DNA of 64,000 nucleotides. It comes from Drechmeria coniospora. Its lineage: Eukaryota > Ascomycota > Sordariomycetes > Hypocreales > Ophiocordycipitaceae. Location: the NCBI RefSeq assembly GCF_001625195.1, contig NC_054390.1:3124027-3188026 (forward strand). Reading direction: 5' to 3'. The notes under the pieces were generated by a model. The model was not told the DNA's origin. It was given only the letters and a program-made list of their open reading frames with translations, and did not search any database. Shown here piece by piece: positions 1 through 11,330 of this stretch. Both the position numbers and the translations under genes were made by a program. Position 1 is the first letter of the stretch, and the number at the start of each line of letters is the position of its first letter.

Positions 1-2542
1 CAGCCCCATTCCATCACCTTGCGCTCGAGCCAGACAAAGTTGACGGGCTACGCGGTCAGCGGATCGACGTCGCGCCGTACGAGCGGGGAGGAGGCATTAC
101 CTTGGTCAGGAAGTCGTTGCACCCGGCGGCCAGGGCCTCGTGTCGGTCGCTCTGCAGCGAGCTGGCCGTCAAGGCGACGATGATGACGGGGCTCTTGAAG
201 AGCGGAATGTTGTCGAGCCGGTCCTGCTCCTTGAGCTCCGTCGGACCTCGCGGCTCCTCCTGCACGCTCCCCGGCGACTGGGAGAAGACGCCGATGGAGT
301 TGACCCTCTCGAGTCGGCGGATCTCGCGCGTGGCGTCGAGGCCGTTCATGACGGGGAGCTGAATGTCCATGAGGACGAGGTGGAAGCCGCCGCTCCTCCA
401 CTTCTTGACGGCGTCGCGACCGTTCATGGCCGTCTGCCAGCGCACCTTGAGTCGCTTCACAAAGGCCTCGAGCAGCTTAAGGTTGATGGGGTTATCTTCG
501 ACGATGAGCACGTTGATGGGCGGCACCGTGCCGTTGAGCACCGTGTTGGCCGTCGCCTGCGTCGAGTAGTCCGCGGCCTTTTTCGTCTTCTTCATCCTCG
601 TGCTGGATGAGCGCGGAGAGGAAGGCCGGGGCGGTGGCGTCGCGACCCTGGCCGGTATCGGTTCCGGCGCCGGCCCGGGCGAGGTCGGCAGCGGCGTCTT
701 GACCGTCGGCAACGTCTGGTGTTCTGAAGCGCTCGAGTGAGTCCGAGCATGGGGCAGCCGCGGCGTGAAGTGCATGTTCATACCGTGGCCGGGGGCGGCG
801 GATGCCACCGGCTTCTCCGCCGTCATCGTCGGCGACGCCGGGTGCTGCTGCCGAACCAACCTCGGCCGATCGGATCGGTCCCTGTGCGGCCGAGGCCTCG
901 TGCCGCCGGGCGAGGGGATGAGAGGTATGTGGCCGGTGCCGAGGACGGCGATGGAGTGGCCGACGGTGCCGTTGGTTTGCGCGCTGGGTGCTTGCTGGGT
1001 ATGGGGCGACGGCACGGCCATGACGGGTGGGAAGTATCCTTCGCCGGCCTCGGACGGACGCCCTTCGTCCGTCACGTAGTAGGTCGTCGCCCCCGGGTGG
1101 AGGGAAGGCCGAGGCGAAGCCTTGGGGGTGCGGCGTGGAATGTCGATGACGAGCGCCTCGTCGACGGTTTGGCCGCCGGGGTAGTATCGATCGAGCGTGC
1201 GGGCCATCAGCTCCTCCGGTCCCAGCGTCCTCTCCCTTTCCTGATCCCGAGGGTGGAGACGGATGGTGAGATCGGGCGAGTCGAATATGCGGCCGAGCGA
1301 GTTTGCGTATTTGCGGAGGATCATGTCACGGACGTCGTCGACCAGGTCCTCCTCGTGAATCGTGATGGTCGTGGCCGAGGCATGGGGTCGCCTGACCCAA
1401 ACCTTTCGCGTCACCATGTTGATGTCGACAGAGAGGCCGCGGCTCGTCTGCGGTGAGCCACCCGCACTCGCACCTGCTGCCTCGTTTCGATCGAGGTAGC
1501 GGCCGTAGAGCGGGAGATGGGGGCCCTGGTGAGGGTGCGGGAGGGTTGAGATTCGGTCGGCCTTTGCCACGCCAGACGCGACGGCAGCTGCCGTTGTCGG
1601 TGCAGCGGCGGAGGGGGGTGCGGTTCTCAGCAGCTCGTCGTCGTCGTGGCCATGGTGTGGCTGAGCGGCTGGCTCGATGGAGCTCGATCTCGACGTCGAA
1701 GAATTCGGGAGCTCGTCAAGGCTGCGCAGCTGGGCCGTGACGCGGGAGCAGGTCGGCCGCCCGTGGGGTCGCTCGAGGGCGGCGGTGGAGGGAATGGAGC
1801 ACGACGCTGGCGATGGTGGGCGAGGTGGAGGAAGAAGGCAGGGAGGAGTTTGTGGTGGAGGAGGAGGAGGAGGAGAAGGTGGAAGAAGAGGCGGACGAAG
1901 AAGAGGTGGACGAAGAAGAGGCGGACGTAGAAGAGGCGGACGAAGAAGAGGCGGACGAAGAAGAGGCGGACGAAGAAGAGGCGGACGAAGAAGAGGCGGA
2001 GGAGAAAGAGGCGGATGAGGAAGAGGCGGAGGAGGAGGAAGAGGCGGAGGAGGAAGAGGAGGAGGAGGAATTGAAGCCAAAGTTGAGGTTGCCGTTGCGG
2101 CTGGAAGCTCAACCAGGTCTAGGCTGGCGTTTCGGGCTAGGGAGGCTGCAGCGCGCCTCTCGGAATGGGGGTGGCCGTTGGCAGGCCTGACAGCTTCTGC
2201 CGTAGCTTCAGCGTCGGCTCCAGCAGCACCACCGTAAACCAGCAGCGGCCCTGAGGGCCCTGAGGCGACGGGTCTCGCTTCCGCACCTTGGCCTGCATCA
2301 CAACGGTATTCATCAACGCCATCGACAGCGACCAGAGTCACCAGACATGCGCTGCTTCCCCCTCCATCAGCCTTGGAATTGCTCGTCGTTTGACTGGCCA
2401 GCGACGAGACCTCAGGACCTTGCTCAGTCTGGAGCATTGACAGGCTTTCGGTGCCAATTTTGGAGGTGGCCATCGACTCGGCTGTCGAGCGTCGCCGCCA
2501 TGCGAGTCGCGCCTTGATGCGGGATGCGATTTCGGAAGCCAT
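1..2542 (-). CDS. SSK1: SSK1-type response regulator of the HOG stress pathway (3' end outside window)
   Basis: Response regulator that relays the two-component phosphorelay to the HOG MAP kinase cascade. The start is the ATG at 2542, giving an N-terminus rich in basic residues (ASRIKARLAWRRR). About residues 165-230 are a proline-rich run of PPLLR units. A conserved fungal SSK1 block beginning KVWVRRP precedes the receiver domain. The receiver shows the acidic pair (VED, about residue 682), the phospho-acceptor Asp in LMDIQLPVMNG (about 725), the Thr of ALTAS and the Lys of NDFLTK (814). Exon 1 runs 2542-101. A 53-bp GT-AG intron (48-100) is followed by an exon at 47-1 that encodes PVNFVWLERKVMEWG, the usual SSK1 continuation; the rest lies beyond the window. 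The receiver carries the usual insertion between its fourth helix and fifth strand (GVFSQSPGSVQEEPRG). Family assignment is strong; the N-terminal start is likely. Confidence 0.93.
1860..2070. repeat. GA-rich trinucleotide/15-bp minisatellite inside SSK1
   Basis: On the plus strand this reads as repeated GAAGAAGAGGCGGAC units of 15 bp, with five or more near-perfect copies between about 1900 and 2000, flanked by degenerate GAG/GGA triplets. On the coding strand it makes a PPLLR pentapeptide array that stays in frame, so copy-number changes would lengthen the proline tract without breaking the gene. Confidence 0.85.
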
Positions 2543-3694
2543 CGTTCCCAGGCAAGGCACAAGAGGGCATCTCCCTTATGGCGCCAGAGAAGCATTATTC
2601 CTCGCTGTAGACGGGGTGGCAGAGGAAGGGGAATTGGGTGTCGTGAGGAGGCCATCGTCTACCAGGATGCACGGCCAGCAAATATTCCACGTACATGAGT
2701 CCGCATCCATGCCCCGTCTCCTGCCACCCCGTCATACCTCGGACCAGGTAGAAACAGGAATGATGTTATGTCACATTGCTGCTGCGATCTGACTAATGCC
2801 GTCTTCGTGTTGTCTTGGTTGTGTGACGTTGTGTGGTATGATAATGGCACGACTTTGTTGCACTGGCCCTGAACGCCTTGGCTGCCCCCAGCATAGCGAA
2901 CAACAACGGCGACATGAATCACGGCTTAGGCGTATCAACTGCAACACGATGGAATAAATTCCCGTACATCTATATTTTAGTTGGTGATGAACCCAACACA
3001 GCTGCATACCATCTCAAGATTTTCAGTAATTATCTCGTGAATAACCAAGCACAACCAAGTACGTCCCGTACCCGTTTTGCAACAGTTTGTAGGTGCCTGG
3101 TATTACAGGTAGGGCTATCCGTAGCTGTACACCTTACAGTACAGTACGTACTGTTACCCGTAGTTGTACAACACAGCTACAGTAAAAGTACTTGAGTACG
3201 GAGTACATGCATACTTACTCTACTTGAGACGAAGTACTGTAAGTACAGTACTTGGACGGAGTAATTGTATGGAGTGAGTACTTGTATGGAGTCATGCCTG
3301 GTACGTGCCTACTGGATACTGCCATAACAGGTATGCTCCGTAGAAGTGCCGTAAAGTACCTCCATGTACGGAGTACTAATAGTAGGTACTACCTTTCAGG
3401 CCAGGAACACGTAATAGAGTATGTGCAAGTACTCTGTAGGTACAGTACAAGTACTGCAGGCCTTACTTACTTGTACTGTACGCACCGCTTGAAATAGGTA
3501 CAACTGCTAAAACAAACACGAACACTAATGCCACGGACAGACGCTACGGAGGGGGTACCTTGCCTACTATACTAGTAGCATTAATTACTATATGGGTTGC
3601 AGCATGTCGTGAGCTTAAGCAGGTTCCTGCAAATTACTTTCGTACTGTACAATACAGTAGCTTGATAAGTTACTCCCTCACAACTTTGTCCGCA
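2543..3694. other. Divergent intergenic region with GTAC-rich island
   Basis: This region lies between the divergent starts of the SSK1 gene and the CCDC97-like gene. From about 2930 it becomes AT-richer and dense in GTAC words (GTACTGTAC, ACGGAGTAC, AAGTACTTG). Short open frames here are low-complexity Tyr/Thr/Val/Cys strings with no conserved feature, so no gene is called. It must contain both promoters, but no specific site could be fixed. Confidence 0.6.
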
Positions 3695-4486
3695 ATGCCA
3701 TGCTCAGATTCGTCCCCCGATTCCAAAAATCAAAATACCGCAACAATGACGAGTACCCAAGCAAGCTCTCGACAAGTCGCAGTTGGCTCCGAGAATGTCA
3801 CCACCTTGGCATCCAGGTCCCCAGGCTACCAGGTGCGGATCGAGGCACAGAATCGTCGCCGTGAATGGCTTCAGCAGAACCCCTCATACTTTGATCGCGT
3901 GGAGCATGAGCTCGCCGGTACGCTCCGAGTGACCGCCCGACCCCCTCTTTTCAAAGCGTAGACTACCGGGTTTGGGAACGAAGCCGCTAAAGGACCTTGT
4001 TCAGACCCCAACCTCTACGTTCGCCTCGTCAGGCCCTTTCAGACTGCGGCGGAGAGAGAGGCCGAAGCTAGGACGAAGGGGTTCGGCCTCACCCTCGAAG
4101 CAGACCTCGCCCGCGGCGAGCAACGGCTGTCCGATCTGGCCTCCCCATCGTCTGCCACGGAGACGGCATCTCTTCCTCACCACGGCACCAACGGCAGCGG
4201 CGCTCGCTCACACAGCCGCACGGAAATGACGTCGGACAATTCATGGGACGACGTCGAGCCCGCGAGCCGCGAACACGGCCACCGACTTTGGCGTGCCTTT
4301 CTGAGCGAGCGCTTCATTCGCGGACGTGACGACGATTTTTCCTACTCGGTCGTCGACGAAGACTGGACCCTAGACGTCACGGCCACGCGGGAGGCGCAGG
4401 ACGAGTGGTTTGACGATGAAGAGCCCGCATGGGTTGACGGCGGAGCGGAGGCCAGCAGAGGCGAGACGGGAATCCAGGACTTTTGA
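3695..4486 (+). CDS. CCDC97/DUF2052-domain protein
   Basis: Small nuclear-type protein resembling the CCDC97 (DUF2052) family, whose animal members associate with the spliceosome; the role here is inferred from family only. Two exons, 3695-3917 and 4005-4486, are joined by an 87-bp intron (GTACGC...TTCAG). The junction restores HELA-DPNLYVRLVRPFQ, the family pattern of a short helix ending in ADP, then a tyrosine and RLVRRFQT-like residues. The C-terminal half carries the hallmark FLSERFIRGRDDDFSYSVVD and the acidic EWFDDEEPAW motif. Two in-frame starts are possible: 3695 (234 residues) and 3746 (217 residues, better CAACAATGAC context). No signal peptide or membrane segment is seen. The gene is convergent with the lipase gene downstream. 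Confidence 0.82.
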
Positions 4487-4937
4487 TGTCGGCAAATGCC
4501 CGCCACCTGCCTTGGCAACCTTGATCGACAACGTCGAGACTAGACGACACAGGACGCCAAGCCAAAGGAGTCAAAGCACGAACCGCTTGAAGCCGTCCTT
4601 GGCGTTGATGGAGTATGATTTGGGAGACGGAACATGGCACGAACGAAAACAAAAGCTGCAAATGTACGTCGCAGATGGCATCGGCCGACCTGTCGACGGC
4701 AACCTGAGCTCACGTGTATTAGTTGCCGACAAGCACCTCGATCGTACGTGGATCGGATGGGGTCGGACGGATTCTCATCCATCACGGCTCGCACAATCGC
4801 TGTTGCCAAGGGCATTTCTTATTCGACGACGCCGCGTGGACAGGTTTCTCTCTCCATGCACCGGTGCCCATGCATCTATTCTACGTTACACCCTGACCGA
4901 GGACGACGGCATGAGGCTCATCAAGCAAGGCTCATCA
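4487..4937. other. Convergent intergenic spacer
   Basis: This is the 451-bp spacer between two converging genes (CCDC97-like and lipase). I see no conserved open frame; it probably holds both 3' untranslated regions and polyadenylation signals. Confidence 0.6.
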
Positions 4938-7900
4938 TCATTCCACCACGCCGAGCCGCAACTTGTTCAGCGCGTCCTCGTACTTGGCAGGGCTGTGGTC
5001 CGTCAACATGCGCGTCCCGAAGCGCACCTCGCTGAAGCGCCCCTCGACGTCGCGGATGTACTTGAGCACGACGCGGCGTGCCGGCCGACCCAGGGACCCC
5101 TCGTCGGGCAGCATAAAGGCATCCCGCCGCAGCACGGACTGGCTCTCGATGGCAAACACCTCCCCTGGGGGCAGGAGCCGGGCGCTTTGGAAGTTTTCCC
5201 GCAGCGCGTCGAGCGCCGGCACGATCCACTGCTCGTCGGCCTCGCCCGGGGTCGTCGTGTCGAGCGGCGTCGTCGTCTGGTAGACGGCCCGCAGGGTGTA
5301 CCACATGCGGGCCCGGATGTCGGCCTTGGTCCTGTTCTCGTCCTGCTTGAAGGCGAGGGCGAGGGCCTGAAAGTCGTGGAGGAGGCCGAGCGAGAGATGG
5401 GGCACGATGTCGTTGCCGTGCACGACGGTGGTGACGAGCCCGCGCGTGATCTTGCGCAGCGGCGCCGACATGACGCCCGGCGGGCCGTAGGCGTAGACGT
5501 GGATGCGGCGGCCCGACGGAAGGCGAATGTCGCTGGGCCGGCGGCCCTCGACGACGGCCGTCCCCGGCGCCGACTGCAGCAGTCGCAGGTGCGGCTCGAC
5601 CGAGATGACGAAGCCGGGGCCGTCGGGGTTGGGCTGCGAGAGCATGACGCCGAGCAGCGAGGTGACGCCGCCGCCGAGCGAGTGGCCGCAGAGGACGAGC
5701 CCGTAGTCGGGGAACTCGACGAGAGCCTTGCGGATGGTGACGAGAACGCGGCCGTCGTCGCCGTAGAGGAGTCGGCGGGCGGACGCGTGGATGCCCTTGT
5801 GGACCTTGTACCGACGACCTCGCCAGGCCATGTCGTCGTACTCGCACGTCATGTCGGCCATGACGTCCTCGAAGCCGAGGGTGCCTCGGCAGGCGAGCAC
5901 GACGGCCTTGGCCTCGTGGTCGAGGGAGATGTAGTGCACGAGGGGCACGCCCGTCCCCGTCGAGCCCGTCGCGTCGGCGCCGCCCTGGGGGTCGACGAAG
6001 GAGGCGAGGAGGATGTTGTCGGCGCAGGACCGCGTGTGGTGGACAAAGTGCCGCACGTCGTTGTGGGTGCCGTCCCAGACGCCGAGGGCGGGCATCTCGG
6101 TGGAGATGCCCATGAACTTGAGGAAGTGGGAGCCGTAGCAGGCGGACGAGAAGCGCATGTAACGGGCGATGCTGGGCAGCAGATGGCCGGCGGGAAAGGT
6201 GCCGTCGACGAAGCCCTCGCGCCGGAGGGTGGCGAGCGCGTCGGACGCGTTGTAGGCGCTCTTCTGGTAGTAGGAGGAGAGGATGAGCGAGGACTGCGAA
6301 TCGTTGGTCGCCAGGCTGTAGAGGCTGGGCGCGTACGACGTCGATCGCCGATGGCTCGTCCCCTTGTGCGGCGAGGGGGGGACGGAGGGGACGGAGAAGA
6401 GATCGGCGCGCGGCGGCCGCAGGGTCGACTCCTGGGTCGAGTAGTCGGTCCGGACGATGGTCGGCGACGCCGGCCGCAGCTCTCCGTTGGCGCGGACGGT
6501 GTAGGAGCCGGCCTGGGACTTGACGGAGTCGCGGCAGCGCTCGTGGATGGAGACGAGGCTCGCCTGGGACGAGCATCTGGGCAGCGGCTCGGGCGTTTGC
6601 AGGGCGCGTCGGGCGGCCAAGCTGCCGCGCCTCGACTGCGACTGCGACTGCGACTGCGACTGCGACCCCGACTGCGACTGCGATTGCGAGGGCGTCTGCG
6701 ACTGGGAATGCGGCTGCGAATGCGACTGCGACTGCGACTGCGACTGCGACTGCGACGGCGACTGGCCTTGGCGTTGATTCCGCGGCCACGGCTTGGCCTT
6801 TGCGTCGACGGGGCTGTTTCCGCTGCTGCTCGGGGCCTTCCACTGCGGCCGCGGCTTGCCGAACGACGGGCGACTTCTGTCGGTCGGCGACGGTTCTCTG
6901 TTCCACATGCTGGAGAGGGACTGGCCGCCGCCCTTGAGGACTTGCTTGAGGCCGCCCCTCTTGTCGCCAGGCTTGCTGATGACGGACTCGCTCCTCCTCT
7001 TGGAGAGGAGTCGCTTGCTCGTGTGCAGGCCCGGCCGCGACTTGTCGGCGGCATCACGGGTGAGCGGGACGCCGAGCGGCAGCCGTTGCTTCTTCTGGTT
7101 CGCCGTCGTCTCGGACAACGGCGCCTTGCCAGGCGGTTGGGCGTCCAAAGTCTGCCGTCGCTCAGGCGCGACGTCGCCCCCAACAAGGGCACCGACGGTC
7201 GAGGACGAGGACGAGCTCGAACTCTCCCATCCTGGAGAGGCCGCCTCAAAGGCCGTCATACCGGCCGGCAAAGCAGGCGAGGTGTTGGTGAAGGCGAGGG
7301 ACTGGTCGCGGGGACCGGGACCGGACATGGGCGCCTTGCCATGTCCAGCGAGAGCGGCGGGCGGGTCGTCGATGATGGCGACGACGGCGCGGCCGGACGG
7401 CTCCTCGTCGCTGCGGATGGCCGTCGTCCTCAGCTTGTCGCGCTCGATGCGGTAGACGACGCGGAAGACGGAATCGCGGCCCTGGCCGCGGGGCGTGGCC
7501 GGTCGATGACCGCCCGACGAGGTCAGGCCCAGGCCCCGGGTCTCGACGATCTGGGCGCCGGGCGGGGTGGGGAGGGTCGGCAGGGACTGGCCCTCGACGT
7601 CGACGGTGATGGTCTGGACGGACGAGACGGCGTTGGAGATGGAGACGGTGGTGCCGGCGGGCAGCGAGGCGACGATCTGGCTCTTGAGGCGGGCCAGGAC
7701 GGCCTCGTCGTCGGTGGCGGCCGAGGGGCTGTCGTCGAGAGGCTCGGAAACGTGGTCGGCGTCGTCGGACGGACGGCCCTCGACGTCGACGCGCTCGCCG
7801 TCGTTGAGGACGACGACGTCCCAGATGACCTCCTCGTAGGCAAGGCGGCGGCGCTCCTCGGCGGGCGACCTGCGGCAGGCCCGCTGGAGGTAGGCGAGGG

Positions 7901-8465
7901 CGCTGAGCCCGAGGACGAGGTCGAGGACGCCGACCTTTTCGCCGCAGACGCCGGTGGCCGGGTTGTTGAACTCGCGGCGGATGAGGGTGATGATGCTCGC
8001 CATGGCGCGCGACGAGTCGGTCGAGCCGAAGAGCTGGTCGAGCGAGGAGAGCATGAGGCGCGAGACGTCGGAGGCGGCGGAGATGGTGGAGCCGGTGAGG
8101 CGGAAGCTCGCGGCGGTCCAGAAGACGACCTGGGTGACGGCGTAGTGCAGGTTCTCGAGGCTGCGCTCGAGGATCGTCTCGGCGTCGGCGGCGGCGAGGT
8201 CGGAGCGGGGGCCGGCGCGGGGGAGGGCGTCGCGGGCGGCGCGGCTCAGGACGCCCTCGACGAGGGCGCGGGCGAGCTCGAGGCTCGAGAGGGTGGTGAC
8301 GCGGGCGGCATCGAGACCGTAGATGCTCGCGAGGGAGCCGAGGCGGATGGCGAAGCTCGTCGAGCGCGTGGCGACGCTGACGACGCGGGCGAGGGGCGCC
8401 GGGAGGAGGGTGCGGCTCGTCGACGTCGTCGTCGGGGGGGCGGCGACGTCGCCGGCGTCAGCCAT
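4938..8465 (-). CDS. Large class 3 lipase (diacylglycerol lipase-like)
   Basis: Predicted Ser-Asp-His lipase of the fungal class 3 / sn-1-specific diacylglycerol lipase group, 1175 residues in one exon starting MADAGDVAAPP. The catalytic part is C-terminal: a substrate-pocket strand (VLACRGTLGFEDVMADM), then the nucleophile elbow LCGHSLGGGVTSLLG (Ser near residue 928), then GNDIVPHLSLG, which supplies a likely catalytic Asp. Residues 1-330 are a conserved helical region (FAIRLGS, TTLSSLELARALVEG, IITLIRREFNNPATGV). Between the two lies a long disordered stretch, rich in Ser/Arg, with an SQ-dipeptide array at about 567-608 and an RRST-type basic motif near 700. The central tail suggests kinase-regulated control, which is inference. 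Substrate choice (diacylglycerol or phospholipid) cannot be told from sequence. Confidence 0.88.
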   Translation of the reverse strand: MADAGDVAAPPTTTSTSRTLLPAPLARVVSVATRSTSFAIRLGSLASIYGLDAARVTTLSSLELARALVEGVLSRAARDALPRAGPRSDLAAADAETILERSLENLHYAVTQVVFWTAASFRLTGSTISAASDVSRLMLSSLDQLFGSTDSSRAMASIITLIRREFNNPATGVCGEKVGVLDLVLGLSALAYLQRACRRSPAEERRRLAYEEVIWDVVVLNDGERVDVEGRPSDDADHVSEPLDDSPSAATDDEAVLARLKSQIVASLPAGTTVSISNAVSSVQTITVDVEGQSLPTLPTPPGAQIVETRGLGLTSSGGHRPATPRGQGRDSVFRVVYRIERDKLRTTAIRSDEEPSGRAVVAIIDDPPAALAGHGKAPMSGPGPRDQSLAFTNTSPALPAGMTAFEAASPGWESSSSSSSSTVGALVGGDVAPERRQTLDAQPPGKAPLSETTANQKKQRLPLGVPLTRDAADKSRPGLHTSKRLLSKRRSESVISKPGDKRGGLKQVLKGGGQSLSSMWNREPSPTDRSRPSFGKPRPQWKAPSSSGNSPVDAKAKPWPRNQRQGQSPSQSQSQSQSQSHSQPHSQSQTPSQSQSQSGSQSQSQSQSQSRRGSLAARRALQTPEPLPRCSSQASLVSIHERCRDSVKSQAGSYTVRANGELRPASPTIVRTDYSTQESTLRPPRADLFSVPSVPPSPHKGTSHRRSTSYAPSLYSLATNDSQSSLILSSYYQKSAYNASDALATLRREGFVDGTFPAGHLLPSIARYMRFSSACYGSHFLKFMGISTEMPALGVWDGTHNDVRHFVHHTRSCADNILLASFVDPQGGADATGSTGTGVPLVHYISLDHEAKAVVLACRGTLGFEDVMADMTCEYDDMAWRGRRYKVHKGIHASARRLLYGDDGRVLVTIRKALVEFPDYGLVLCGHSLGGGVTSLLGVMLSQPNPDGPGFVISVEPHLRLLQSAPGTAVVEGRRPSDIRLPSGRRIHVYAYGPPGVMSAPLRKITRGLVTTVVHGNDIVPHLSLGLLHDFQALALAFKQDENRTKADIRARMWYTLRAVYQTTTPLDTTTPGEADEQWIVPALDALRENFQSARLLPPGEVFAIESQSVLRRDAFMLPDEGSLGRPARRVVLKYIRDVEGRFSEVRFGTRMLTDHSPAKYEDALNKLRLGVVE
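6638..6765. repeat. Hexanucleotide array coding poly-Ser-Gln in the lipase
   Basis: Repeats of TGCGAC (plus strand) with few interruptions encode an SQSQ array of about 20 dipeptides on the minus strand. It lies in the disordered linker ahead of the catalytic domain. Confidence 0.85.
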
Positions 8466-8649
8466 GACTGACGGGGCTACGGTGCTTGCTACCTTGGGGC
8501 TCGTCCGTCTACGAGCATGGGTACGTAGGCATCGCGCGGCGGCTCGCTGCGTGCGTCGTCGATGGCGAGGGGAGGGGAAGGGAAGGGGGGGGTGGGCTAG
8601 AAGCGAGGACGAGGAGGAGGGCTGTCGCAGGAGGGACGTCGTACGAGAT

Positions 8650-8719
8650 GGGATGTCGTTGGACGAGGAGTCGGGATGTCGTTGGACGATGAGTCGGGAT
8701 GTCGTTGGACGAGGAGTCG
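8650..8719. repeat. Three 23-bp tandem repeats
   Basis: GGGATGTCGTTGGACGAGG-type units of 23 bp start at 8650, 8673 and 8696, with one or two mismatches, about 190-250 bp upstream of the lipase start. Confidence 0.85.
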
Positions 8720-9684
8720 AGATGTCGTCGGATCGGCGTCGAGGAGGGTGGTGAGACGGCGACTGTGGCCGCGCGCCTTGCTCTCGCGTCGCTGCCGATC
8801 TCTCTCCGCTTCAATCTCGCTCTCGCTCTCGCTCTCTACACCTTGTCACGGGCATCCGAACGGCACGAGCACGGCGAGAAACGGTCGACGTCAACAAGGG
8901 GAGGGGCGTGCTGCGGTTGACGACGGGGGAAAGGCATGCTTGCATGTGACGGCCGGCCTCCTGGAATGAGGTAATGCGACGAATGAATGACTCGGGAGGG
9001 CGGCCGTGGCGGAGGGACCCACGTCGGGCGGTCGTCGCGTGCCAATTCAACCTCCGGCCCACGGCGAGCATGCCGGTGCCAGAGGGGACAGAGGGGAACG
9101 ATGGGTTGCTCGAGTGACGTGTCCCGGTCGCTCCGCGGCGAAGCGGAGAGCACGAGGTGCGAATGCCGGCGAACGATTCGCTCGCCGTTCTCGTCGCCGC
9201 GCCCTCGTGCTCCCTCCTGCCCATGACCATTACGGCGCAGCGCAGAGGCAGGCAGGCCATGCTCGCACCGTACGAGTGCTTCGACGCATCGCCGCCTTTC
9301 CGCCGCCTTTTCGTCTGCACGAGCAACAGCAGTCTTGCTCGCGCCGGCGCCTCCTCCGAGCCCCGACGGAGCGGCGGCAGATGGTCGTCGGCGCATCAAC
9401 ACTTGGGTGCACGGGTGAGCGTACCGTACGCGCACTGTACAGGTGCATGTACCTATCGGAGCGTTTGGGTCCTCCAGCTTGTACCGGCACGGCACGGATG
9501 CATTGCATAGATTGTTCTAGCAGGTAATTAATAATGGATGGCTGTACTTGTGCACCACGACGGCTACATGAAAGTACTGTACATGTATACGCATCGAGTG
9601 CAAGTGTGCGGTGCAAGCGGTGCAAGTATTTAAGTACTTGCAGACGGAGTATATTGTGCACTATTAATACCGGTCCTGTGCAAG

Positions 9685-9935
9685 TACAAACGGAGGTATA
9701 ATATTGTGCACTACCGTGCTGCCCGAAGTATGGAGTAAGTACGGAGTACAGACGGAGGTATACTGTGCACAACCCGTGCTGCCCGAAGTACGGAGTACAG
9801 GCGGAGGTATATTGTGCACAACCCGTGCTGCCCGAAGTATGGAGTACAGGTGGAGGTACTGTATATTGTGCACAACCTGTGCTGCCCAACGTACAGACGG
9901 AGGTATATTGTGCACTACCCACGCTGTCCAATGTA
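9685..9935. repeat. Minisatellite, five units of 43-60 bp
   Basis: The core CGTGCTGCCCGAAGTA recurs at 9715, 9775, 9824, 9877 (diverged) and 9920 (diverged). Each copy is followed by CGGAGTACAG, GCGGAGGTATA and TTGTGCAC segments. Spacings vary because the GTAC-rich spacer changes length. Confidence 0.85.
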
Positions 9936-10139
9936 CAATAGTACCCTGTACAGTACATTGGATGGATGCTAGCAGGTGCTGTAGTTGTAGTACCAGCCCG
10001 CACGTACTAGCACCCACAGGTATGCAAGTATTTGGATGCAAGTACTGTACGTGCCGCACTCTGCACATGAAGTACAGAAGAAGTACACTGTGCGCTACCT
10101 GCTCTGCCAGTATTGCATAAGTGGGTAGGTAGATTGCAC

Positions 10140-11330
10140 CAGTGGGAAATGCTTGTACTGTATTCCGTATCTGCAAGTCCTACACATACGCACAACTTGC
10201 TTCTAGGTACAACTACATGTGCACATGCACGCATGTAGGTAGGGGCTTGTGCTGTCCGTGCGGGCTAGAATGGAGTCTACTGTGCACTGCTTGTCTGGCC
10301 GTGTTGCATACAAGCAGATGGTACAAGCAGTGGGCAGATGCGTGTATTTGTGTTCACATGCACTACGGAATGATTGCATGTGCTCCGTATGCCGACCCCG
10401 TACGTATGGGCATGTGCTGTAGGTGCACGTATGTATGTGTTGTGCTTGGCATGTTGCATGCGGCACTACATGAAGAATGCTGCGCATTGCCTTTGCTGCC
10501 GTACTGCCTGGATTGTACGGGCAGATGCTTGTCTGCACCACGCCGAGCGGACTCGACGTACAGTATGCTTGCAGGTGTGCATGTACTGTAGGTGTACTTG
10601 TGCTGCCCGTATGCATGGCTTGTGCGGGTAGATCTTGTATGTGCTGTAGGTGGCTTGTCCTGCACGTATCGCAGTGATGCTGGTACGGGTAGATGCTTGT
10701 ATTACTTGGGCGGTGCATGTAGGTGTACTTGTTTGTGCTGCCCGTAGTATTGCATAGCTTGTACGGGCATGTGCTTGTATGCACCACGGCATTGTATGCA
10801 CCACGCCGCGCGCGCTCGCTCCGGGTACATTACGCTTGCAAGTAAGTAGATGTGCAGGTAGGTGTGCAACTACAGTACATACTTACAGTCAGTCTACAGT
10901 ACTTGGGTGCTTGCACAACTATGCAGCACACCGTGCGGGCTCCACGTACGCTTGTAGGTGTCCATGTAGGTGTACAACTACAGTACTCGGCTGCTTGTGC
11001 AACTACGCAGCGCACCATGCGGACTCCACGCACGCTTGCACCGTAGGTGTCCATGTAGATGTACTTGCGCTAACCGTATTGCATACCTAGCTTGTACGTG
11101 TAGTATTAGTTGCTTGTATGCACCACGCTGTGCAGACTCCATGTACGCCTGCAAGTACATCAGTGTCCATGTAGGTGTACTTGCGCTGCCTGTATCGCGT
11201 AGCTTGTACGGGCAAGATGCTCGTATACACCACACCTTGCGGACGACACGTACGCTGGTAGGTGTGTTTGCAGGTGTAGAGTTCTTGTGCTGCCTGCATT
11301 GCGTAGAGTGATCGGGTCGAAGCTTGTGTG
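10140..11330. repeat. Degenerate long-period repeat array
   Basis: About 1.2 kb of loosely repeated segments. Each combines a CTTGTGCTGCCCGTAT-like core, GCTTGTACGGG, ATGCTTGTATGCACCAC and a GGTGTCCATGTAGGTGTACT-like segment, with unit lengths of very roughly 120-200 bp. The frames it generates in all directions are Cys/Thr/Tyr/His-rich and not credible proteins. Confidence 0.65.

Noticed and set aside
4410..8471. A 1353-codon plus-strand open frame and a 661-codon minus-strand frame overlapping the lipase
   Set aside because: Both are shadows of the GC-rich lipase gene. They are Arg/Val/Asp/Gly-rich or Arg/Pro-rich with no domain, and the 1175-residue frame contains the lipase motifs.
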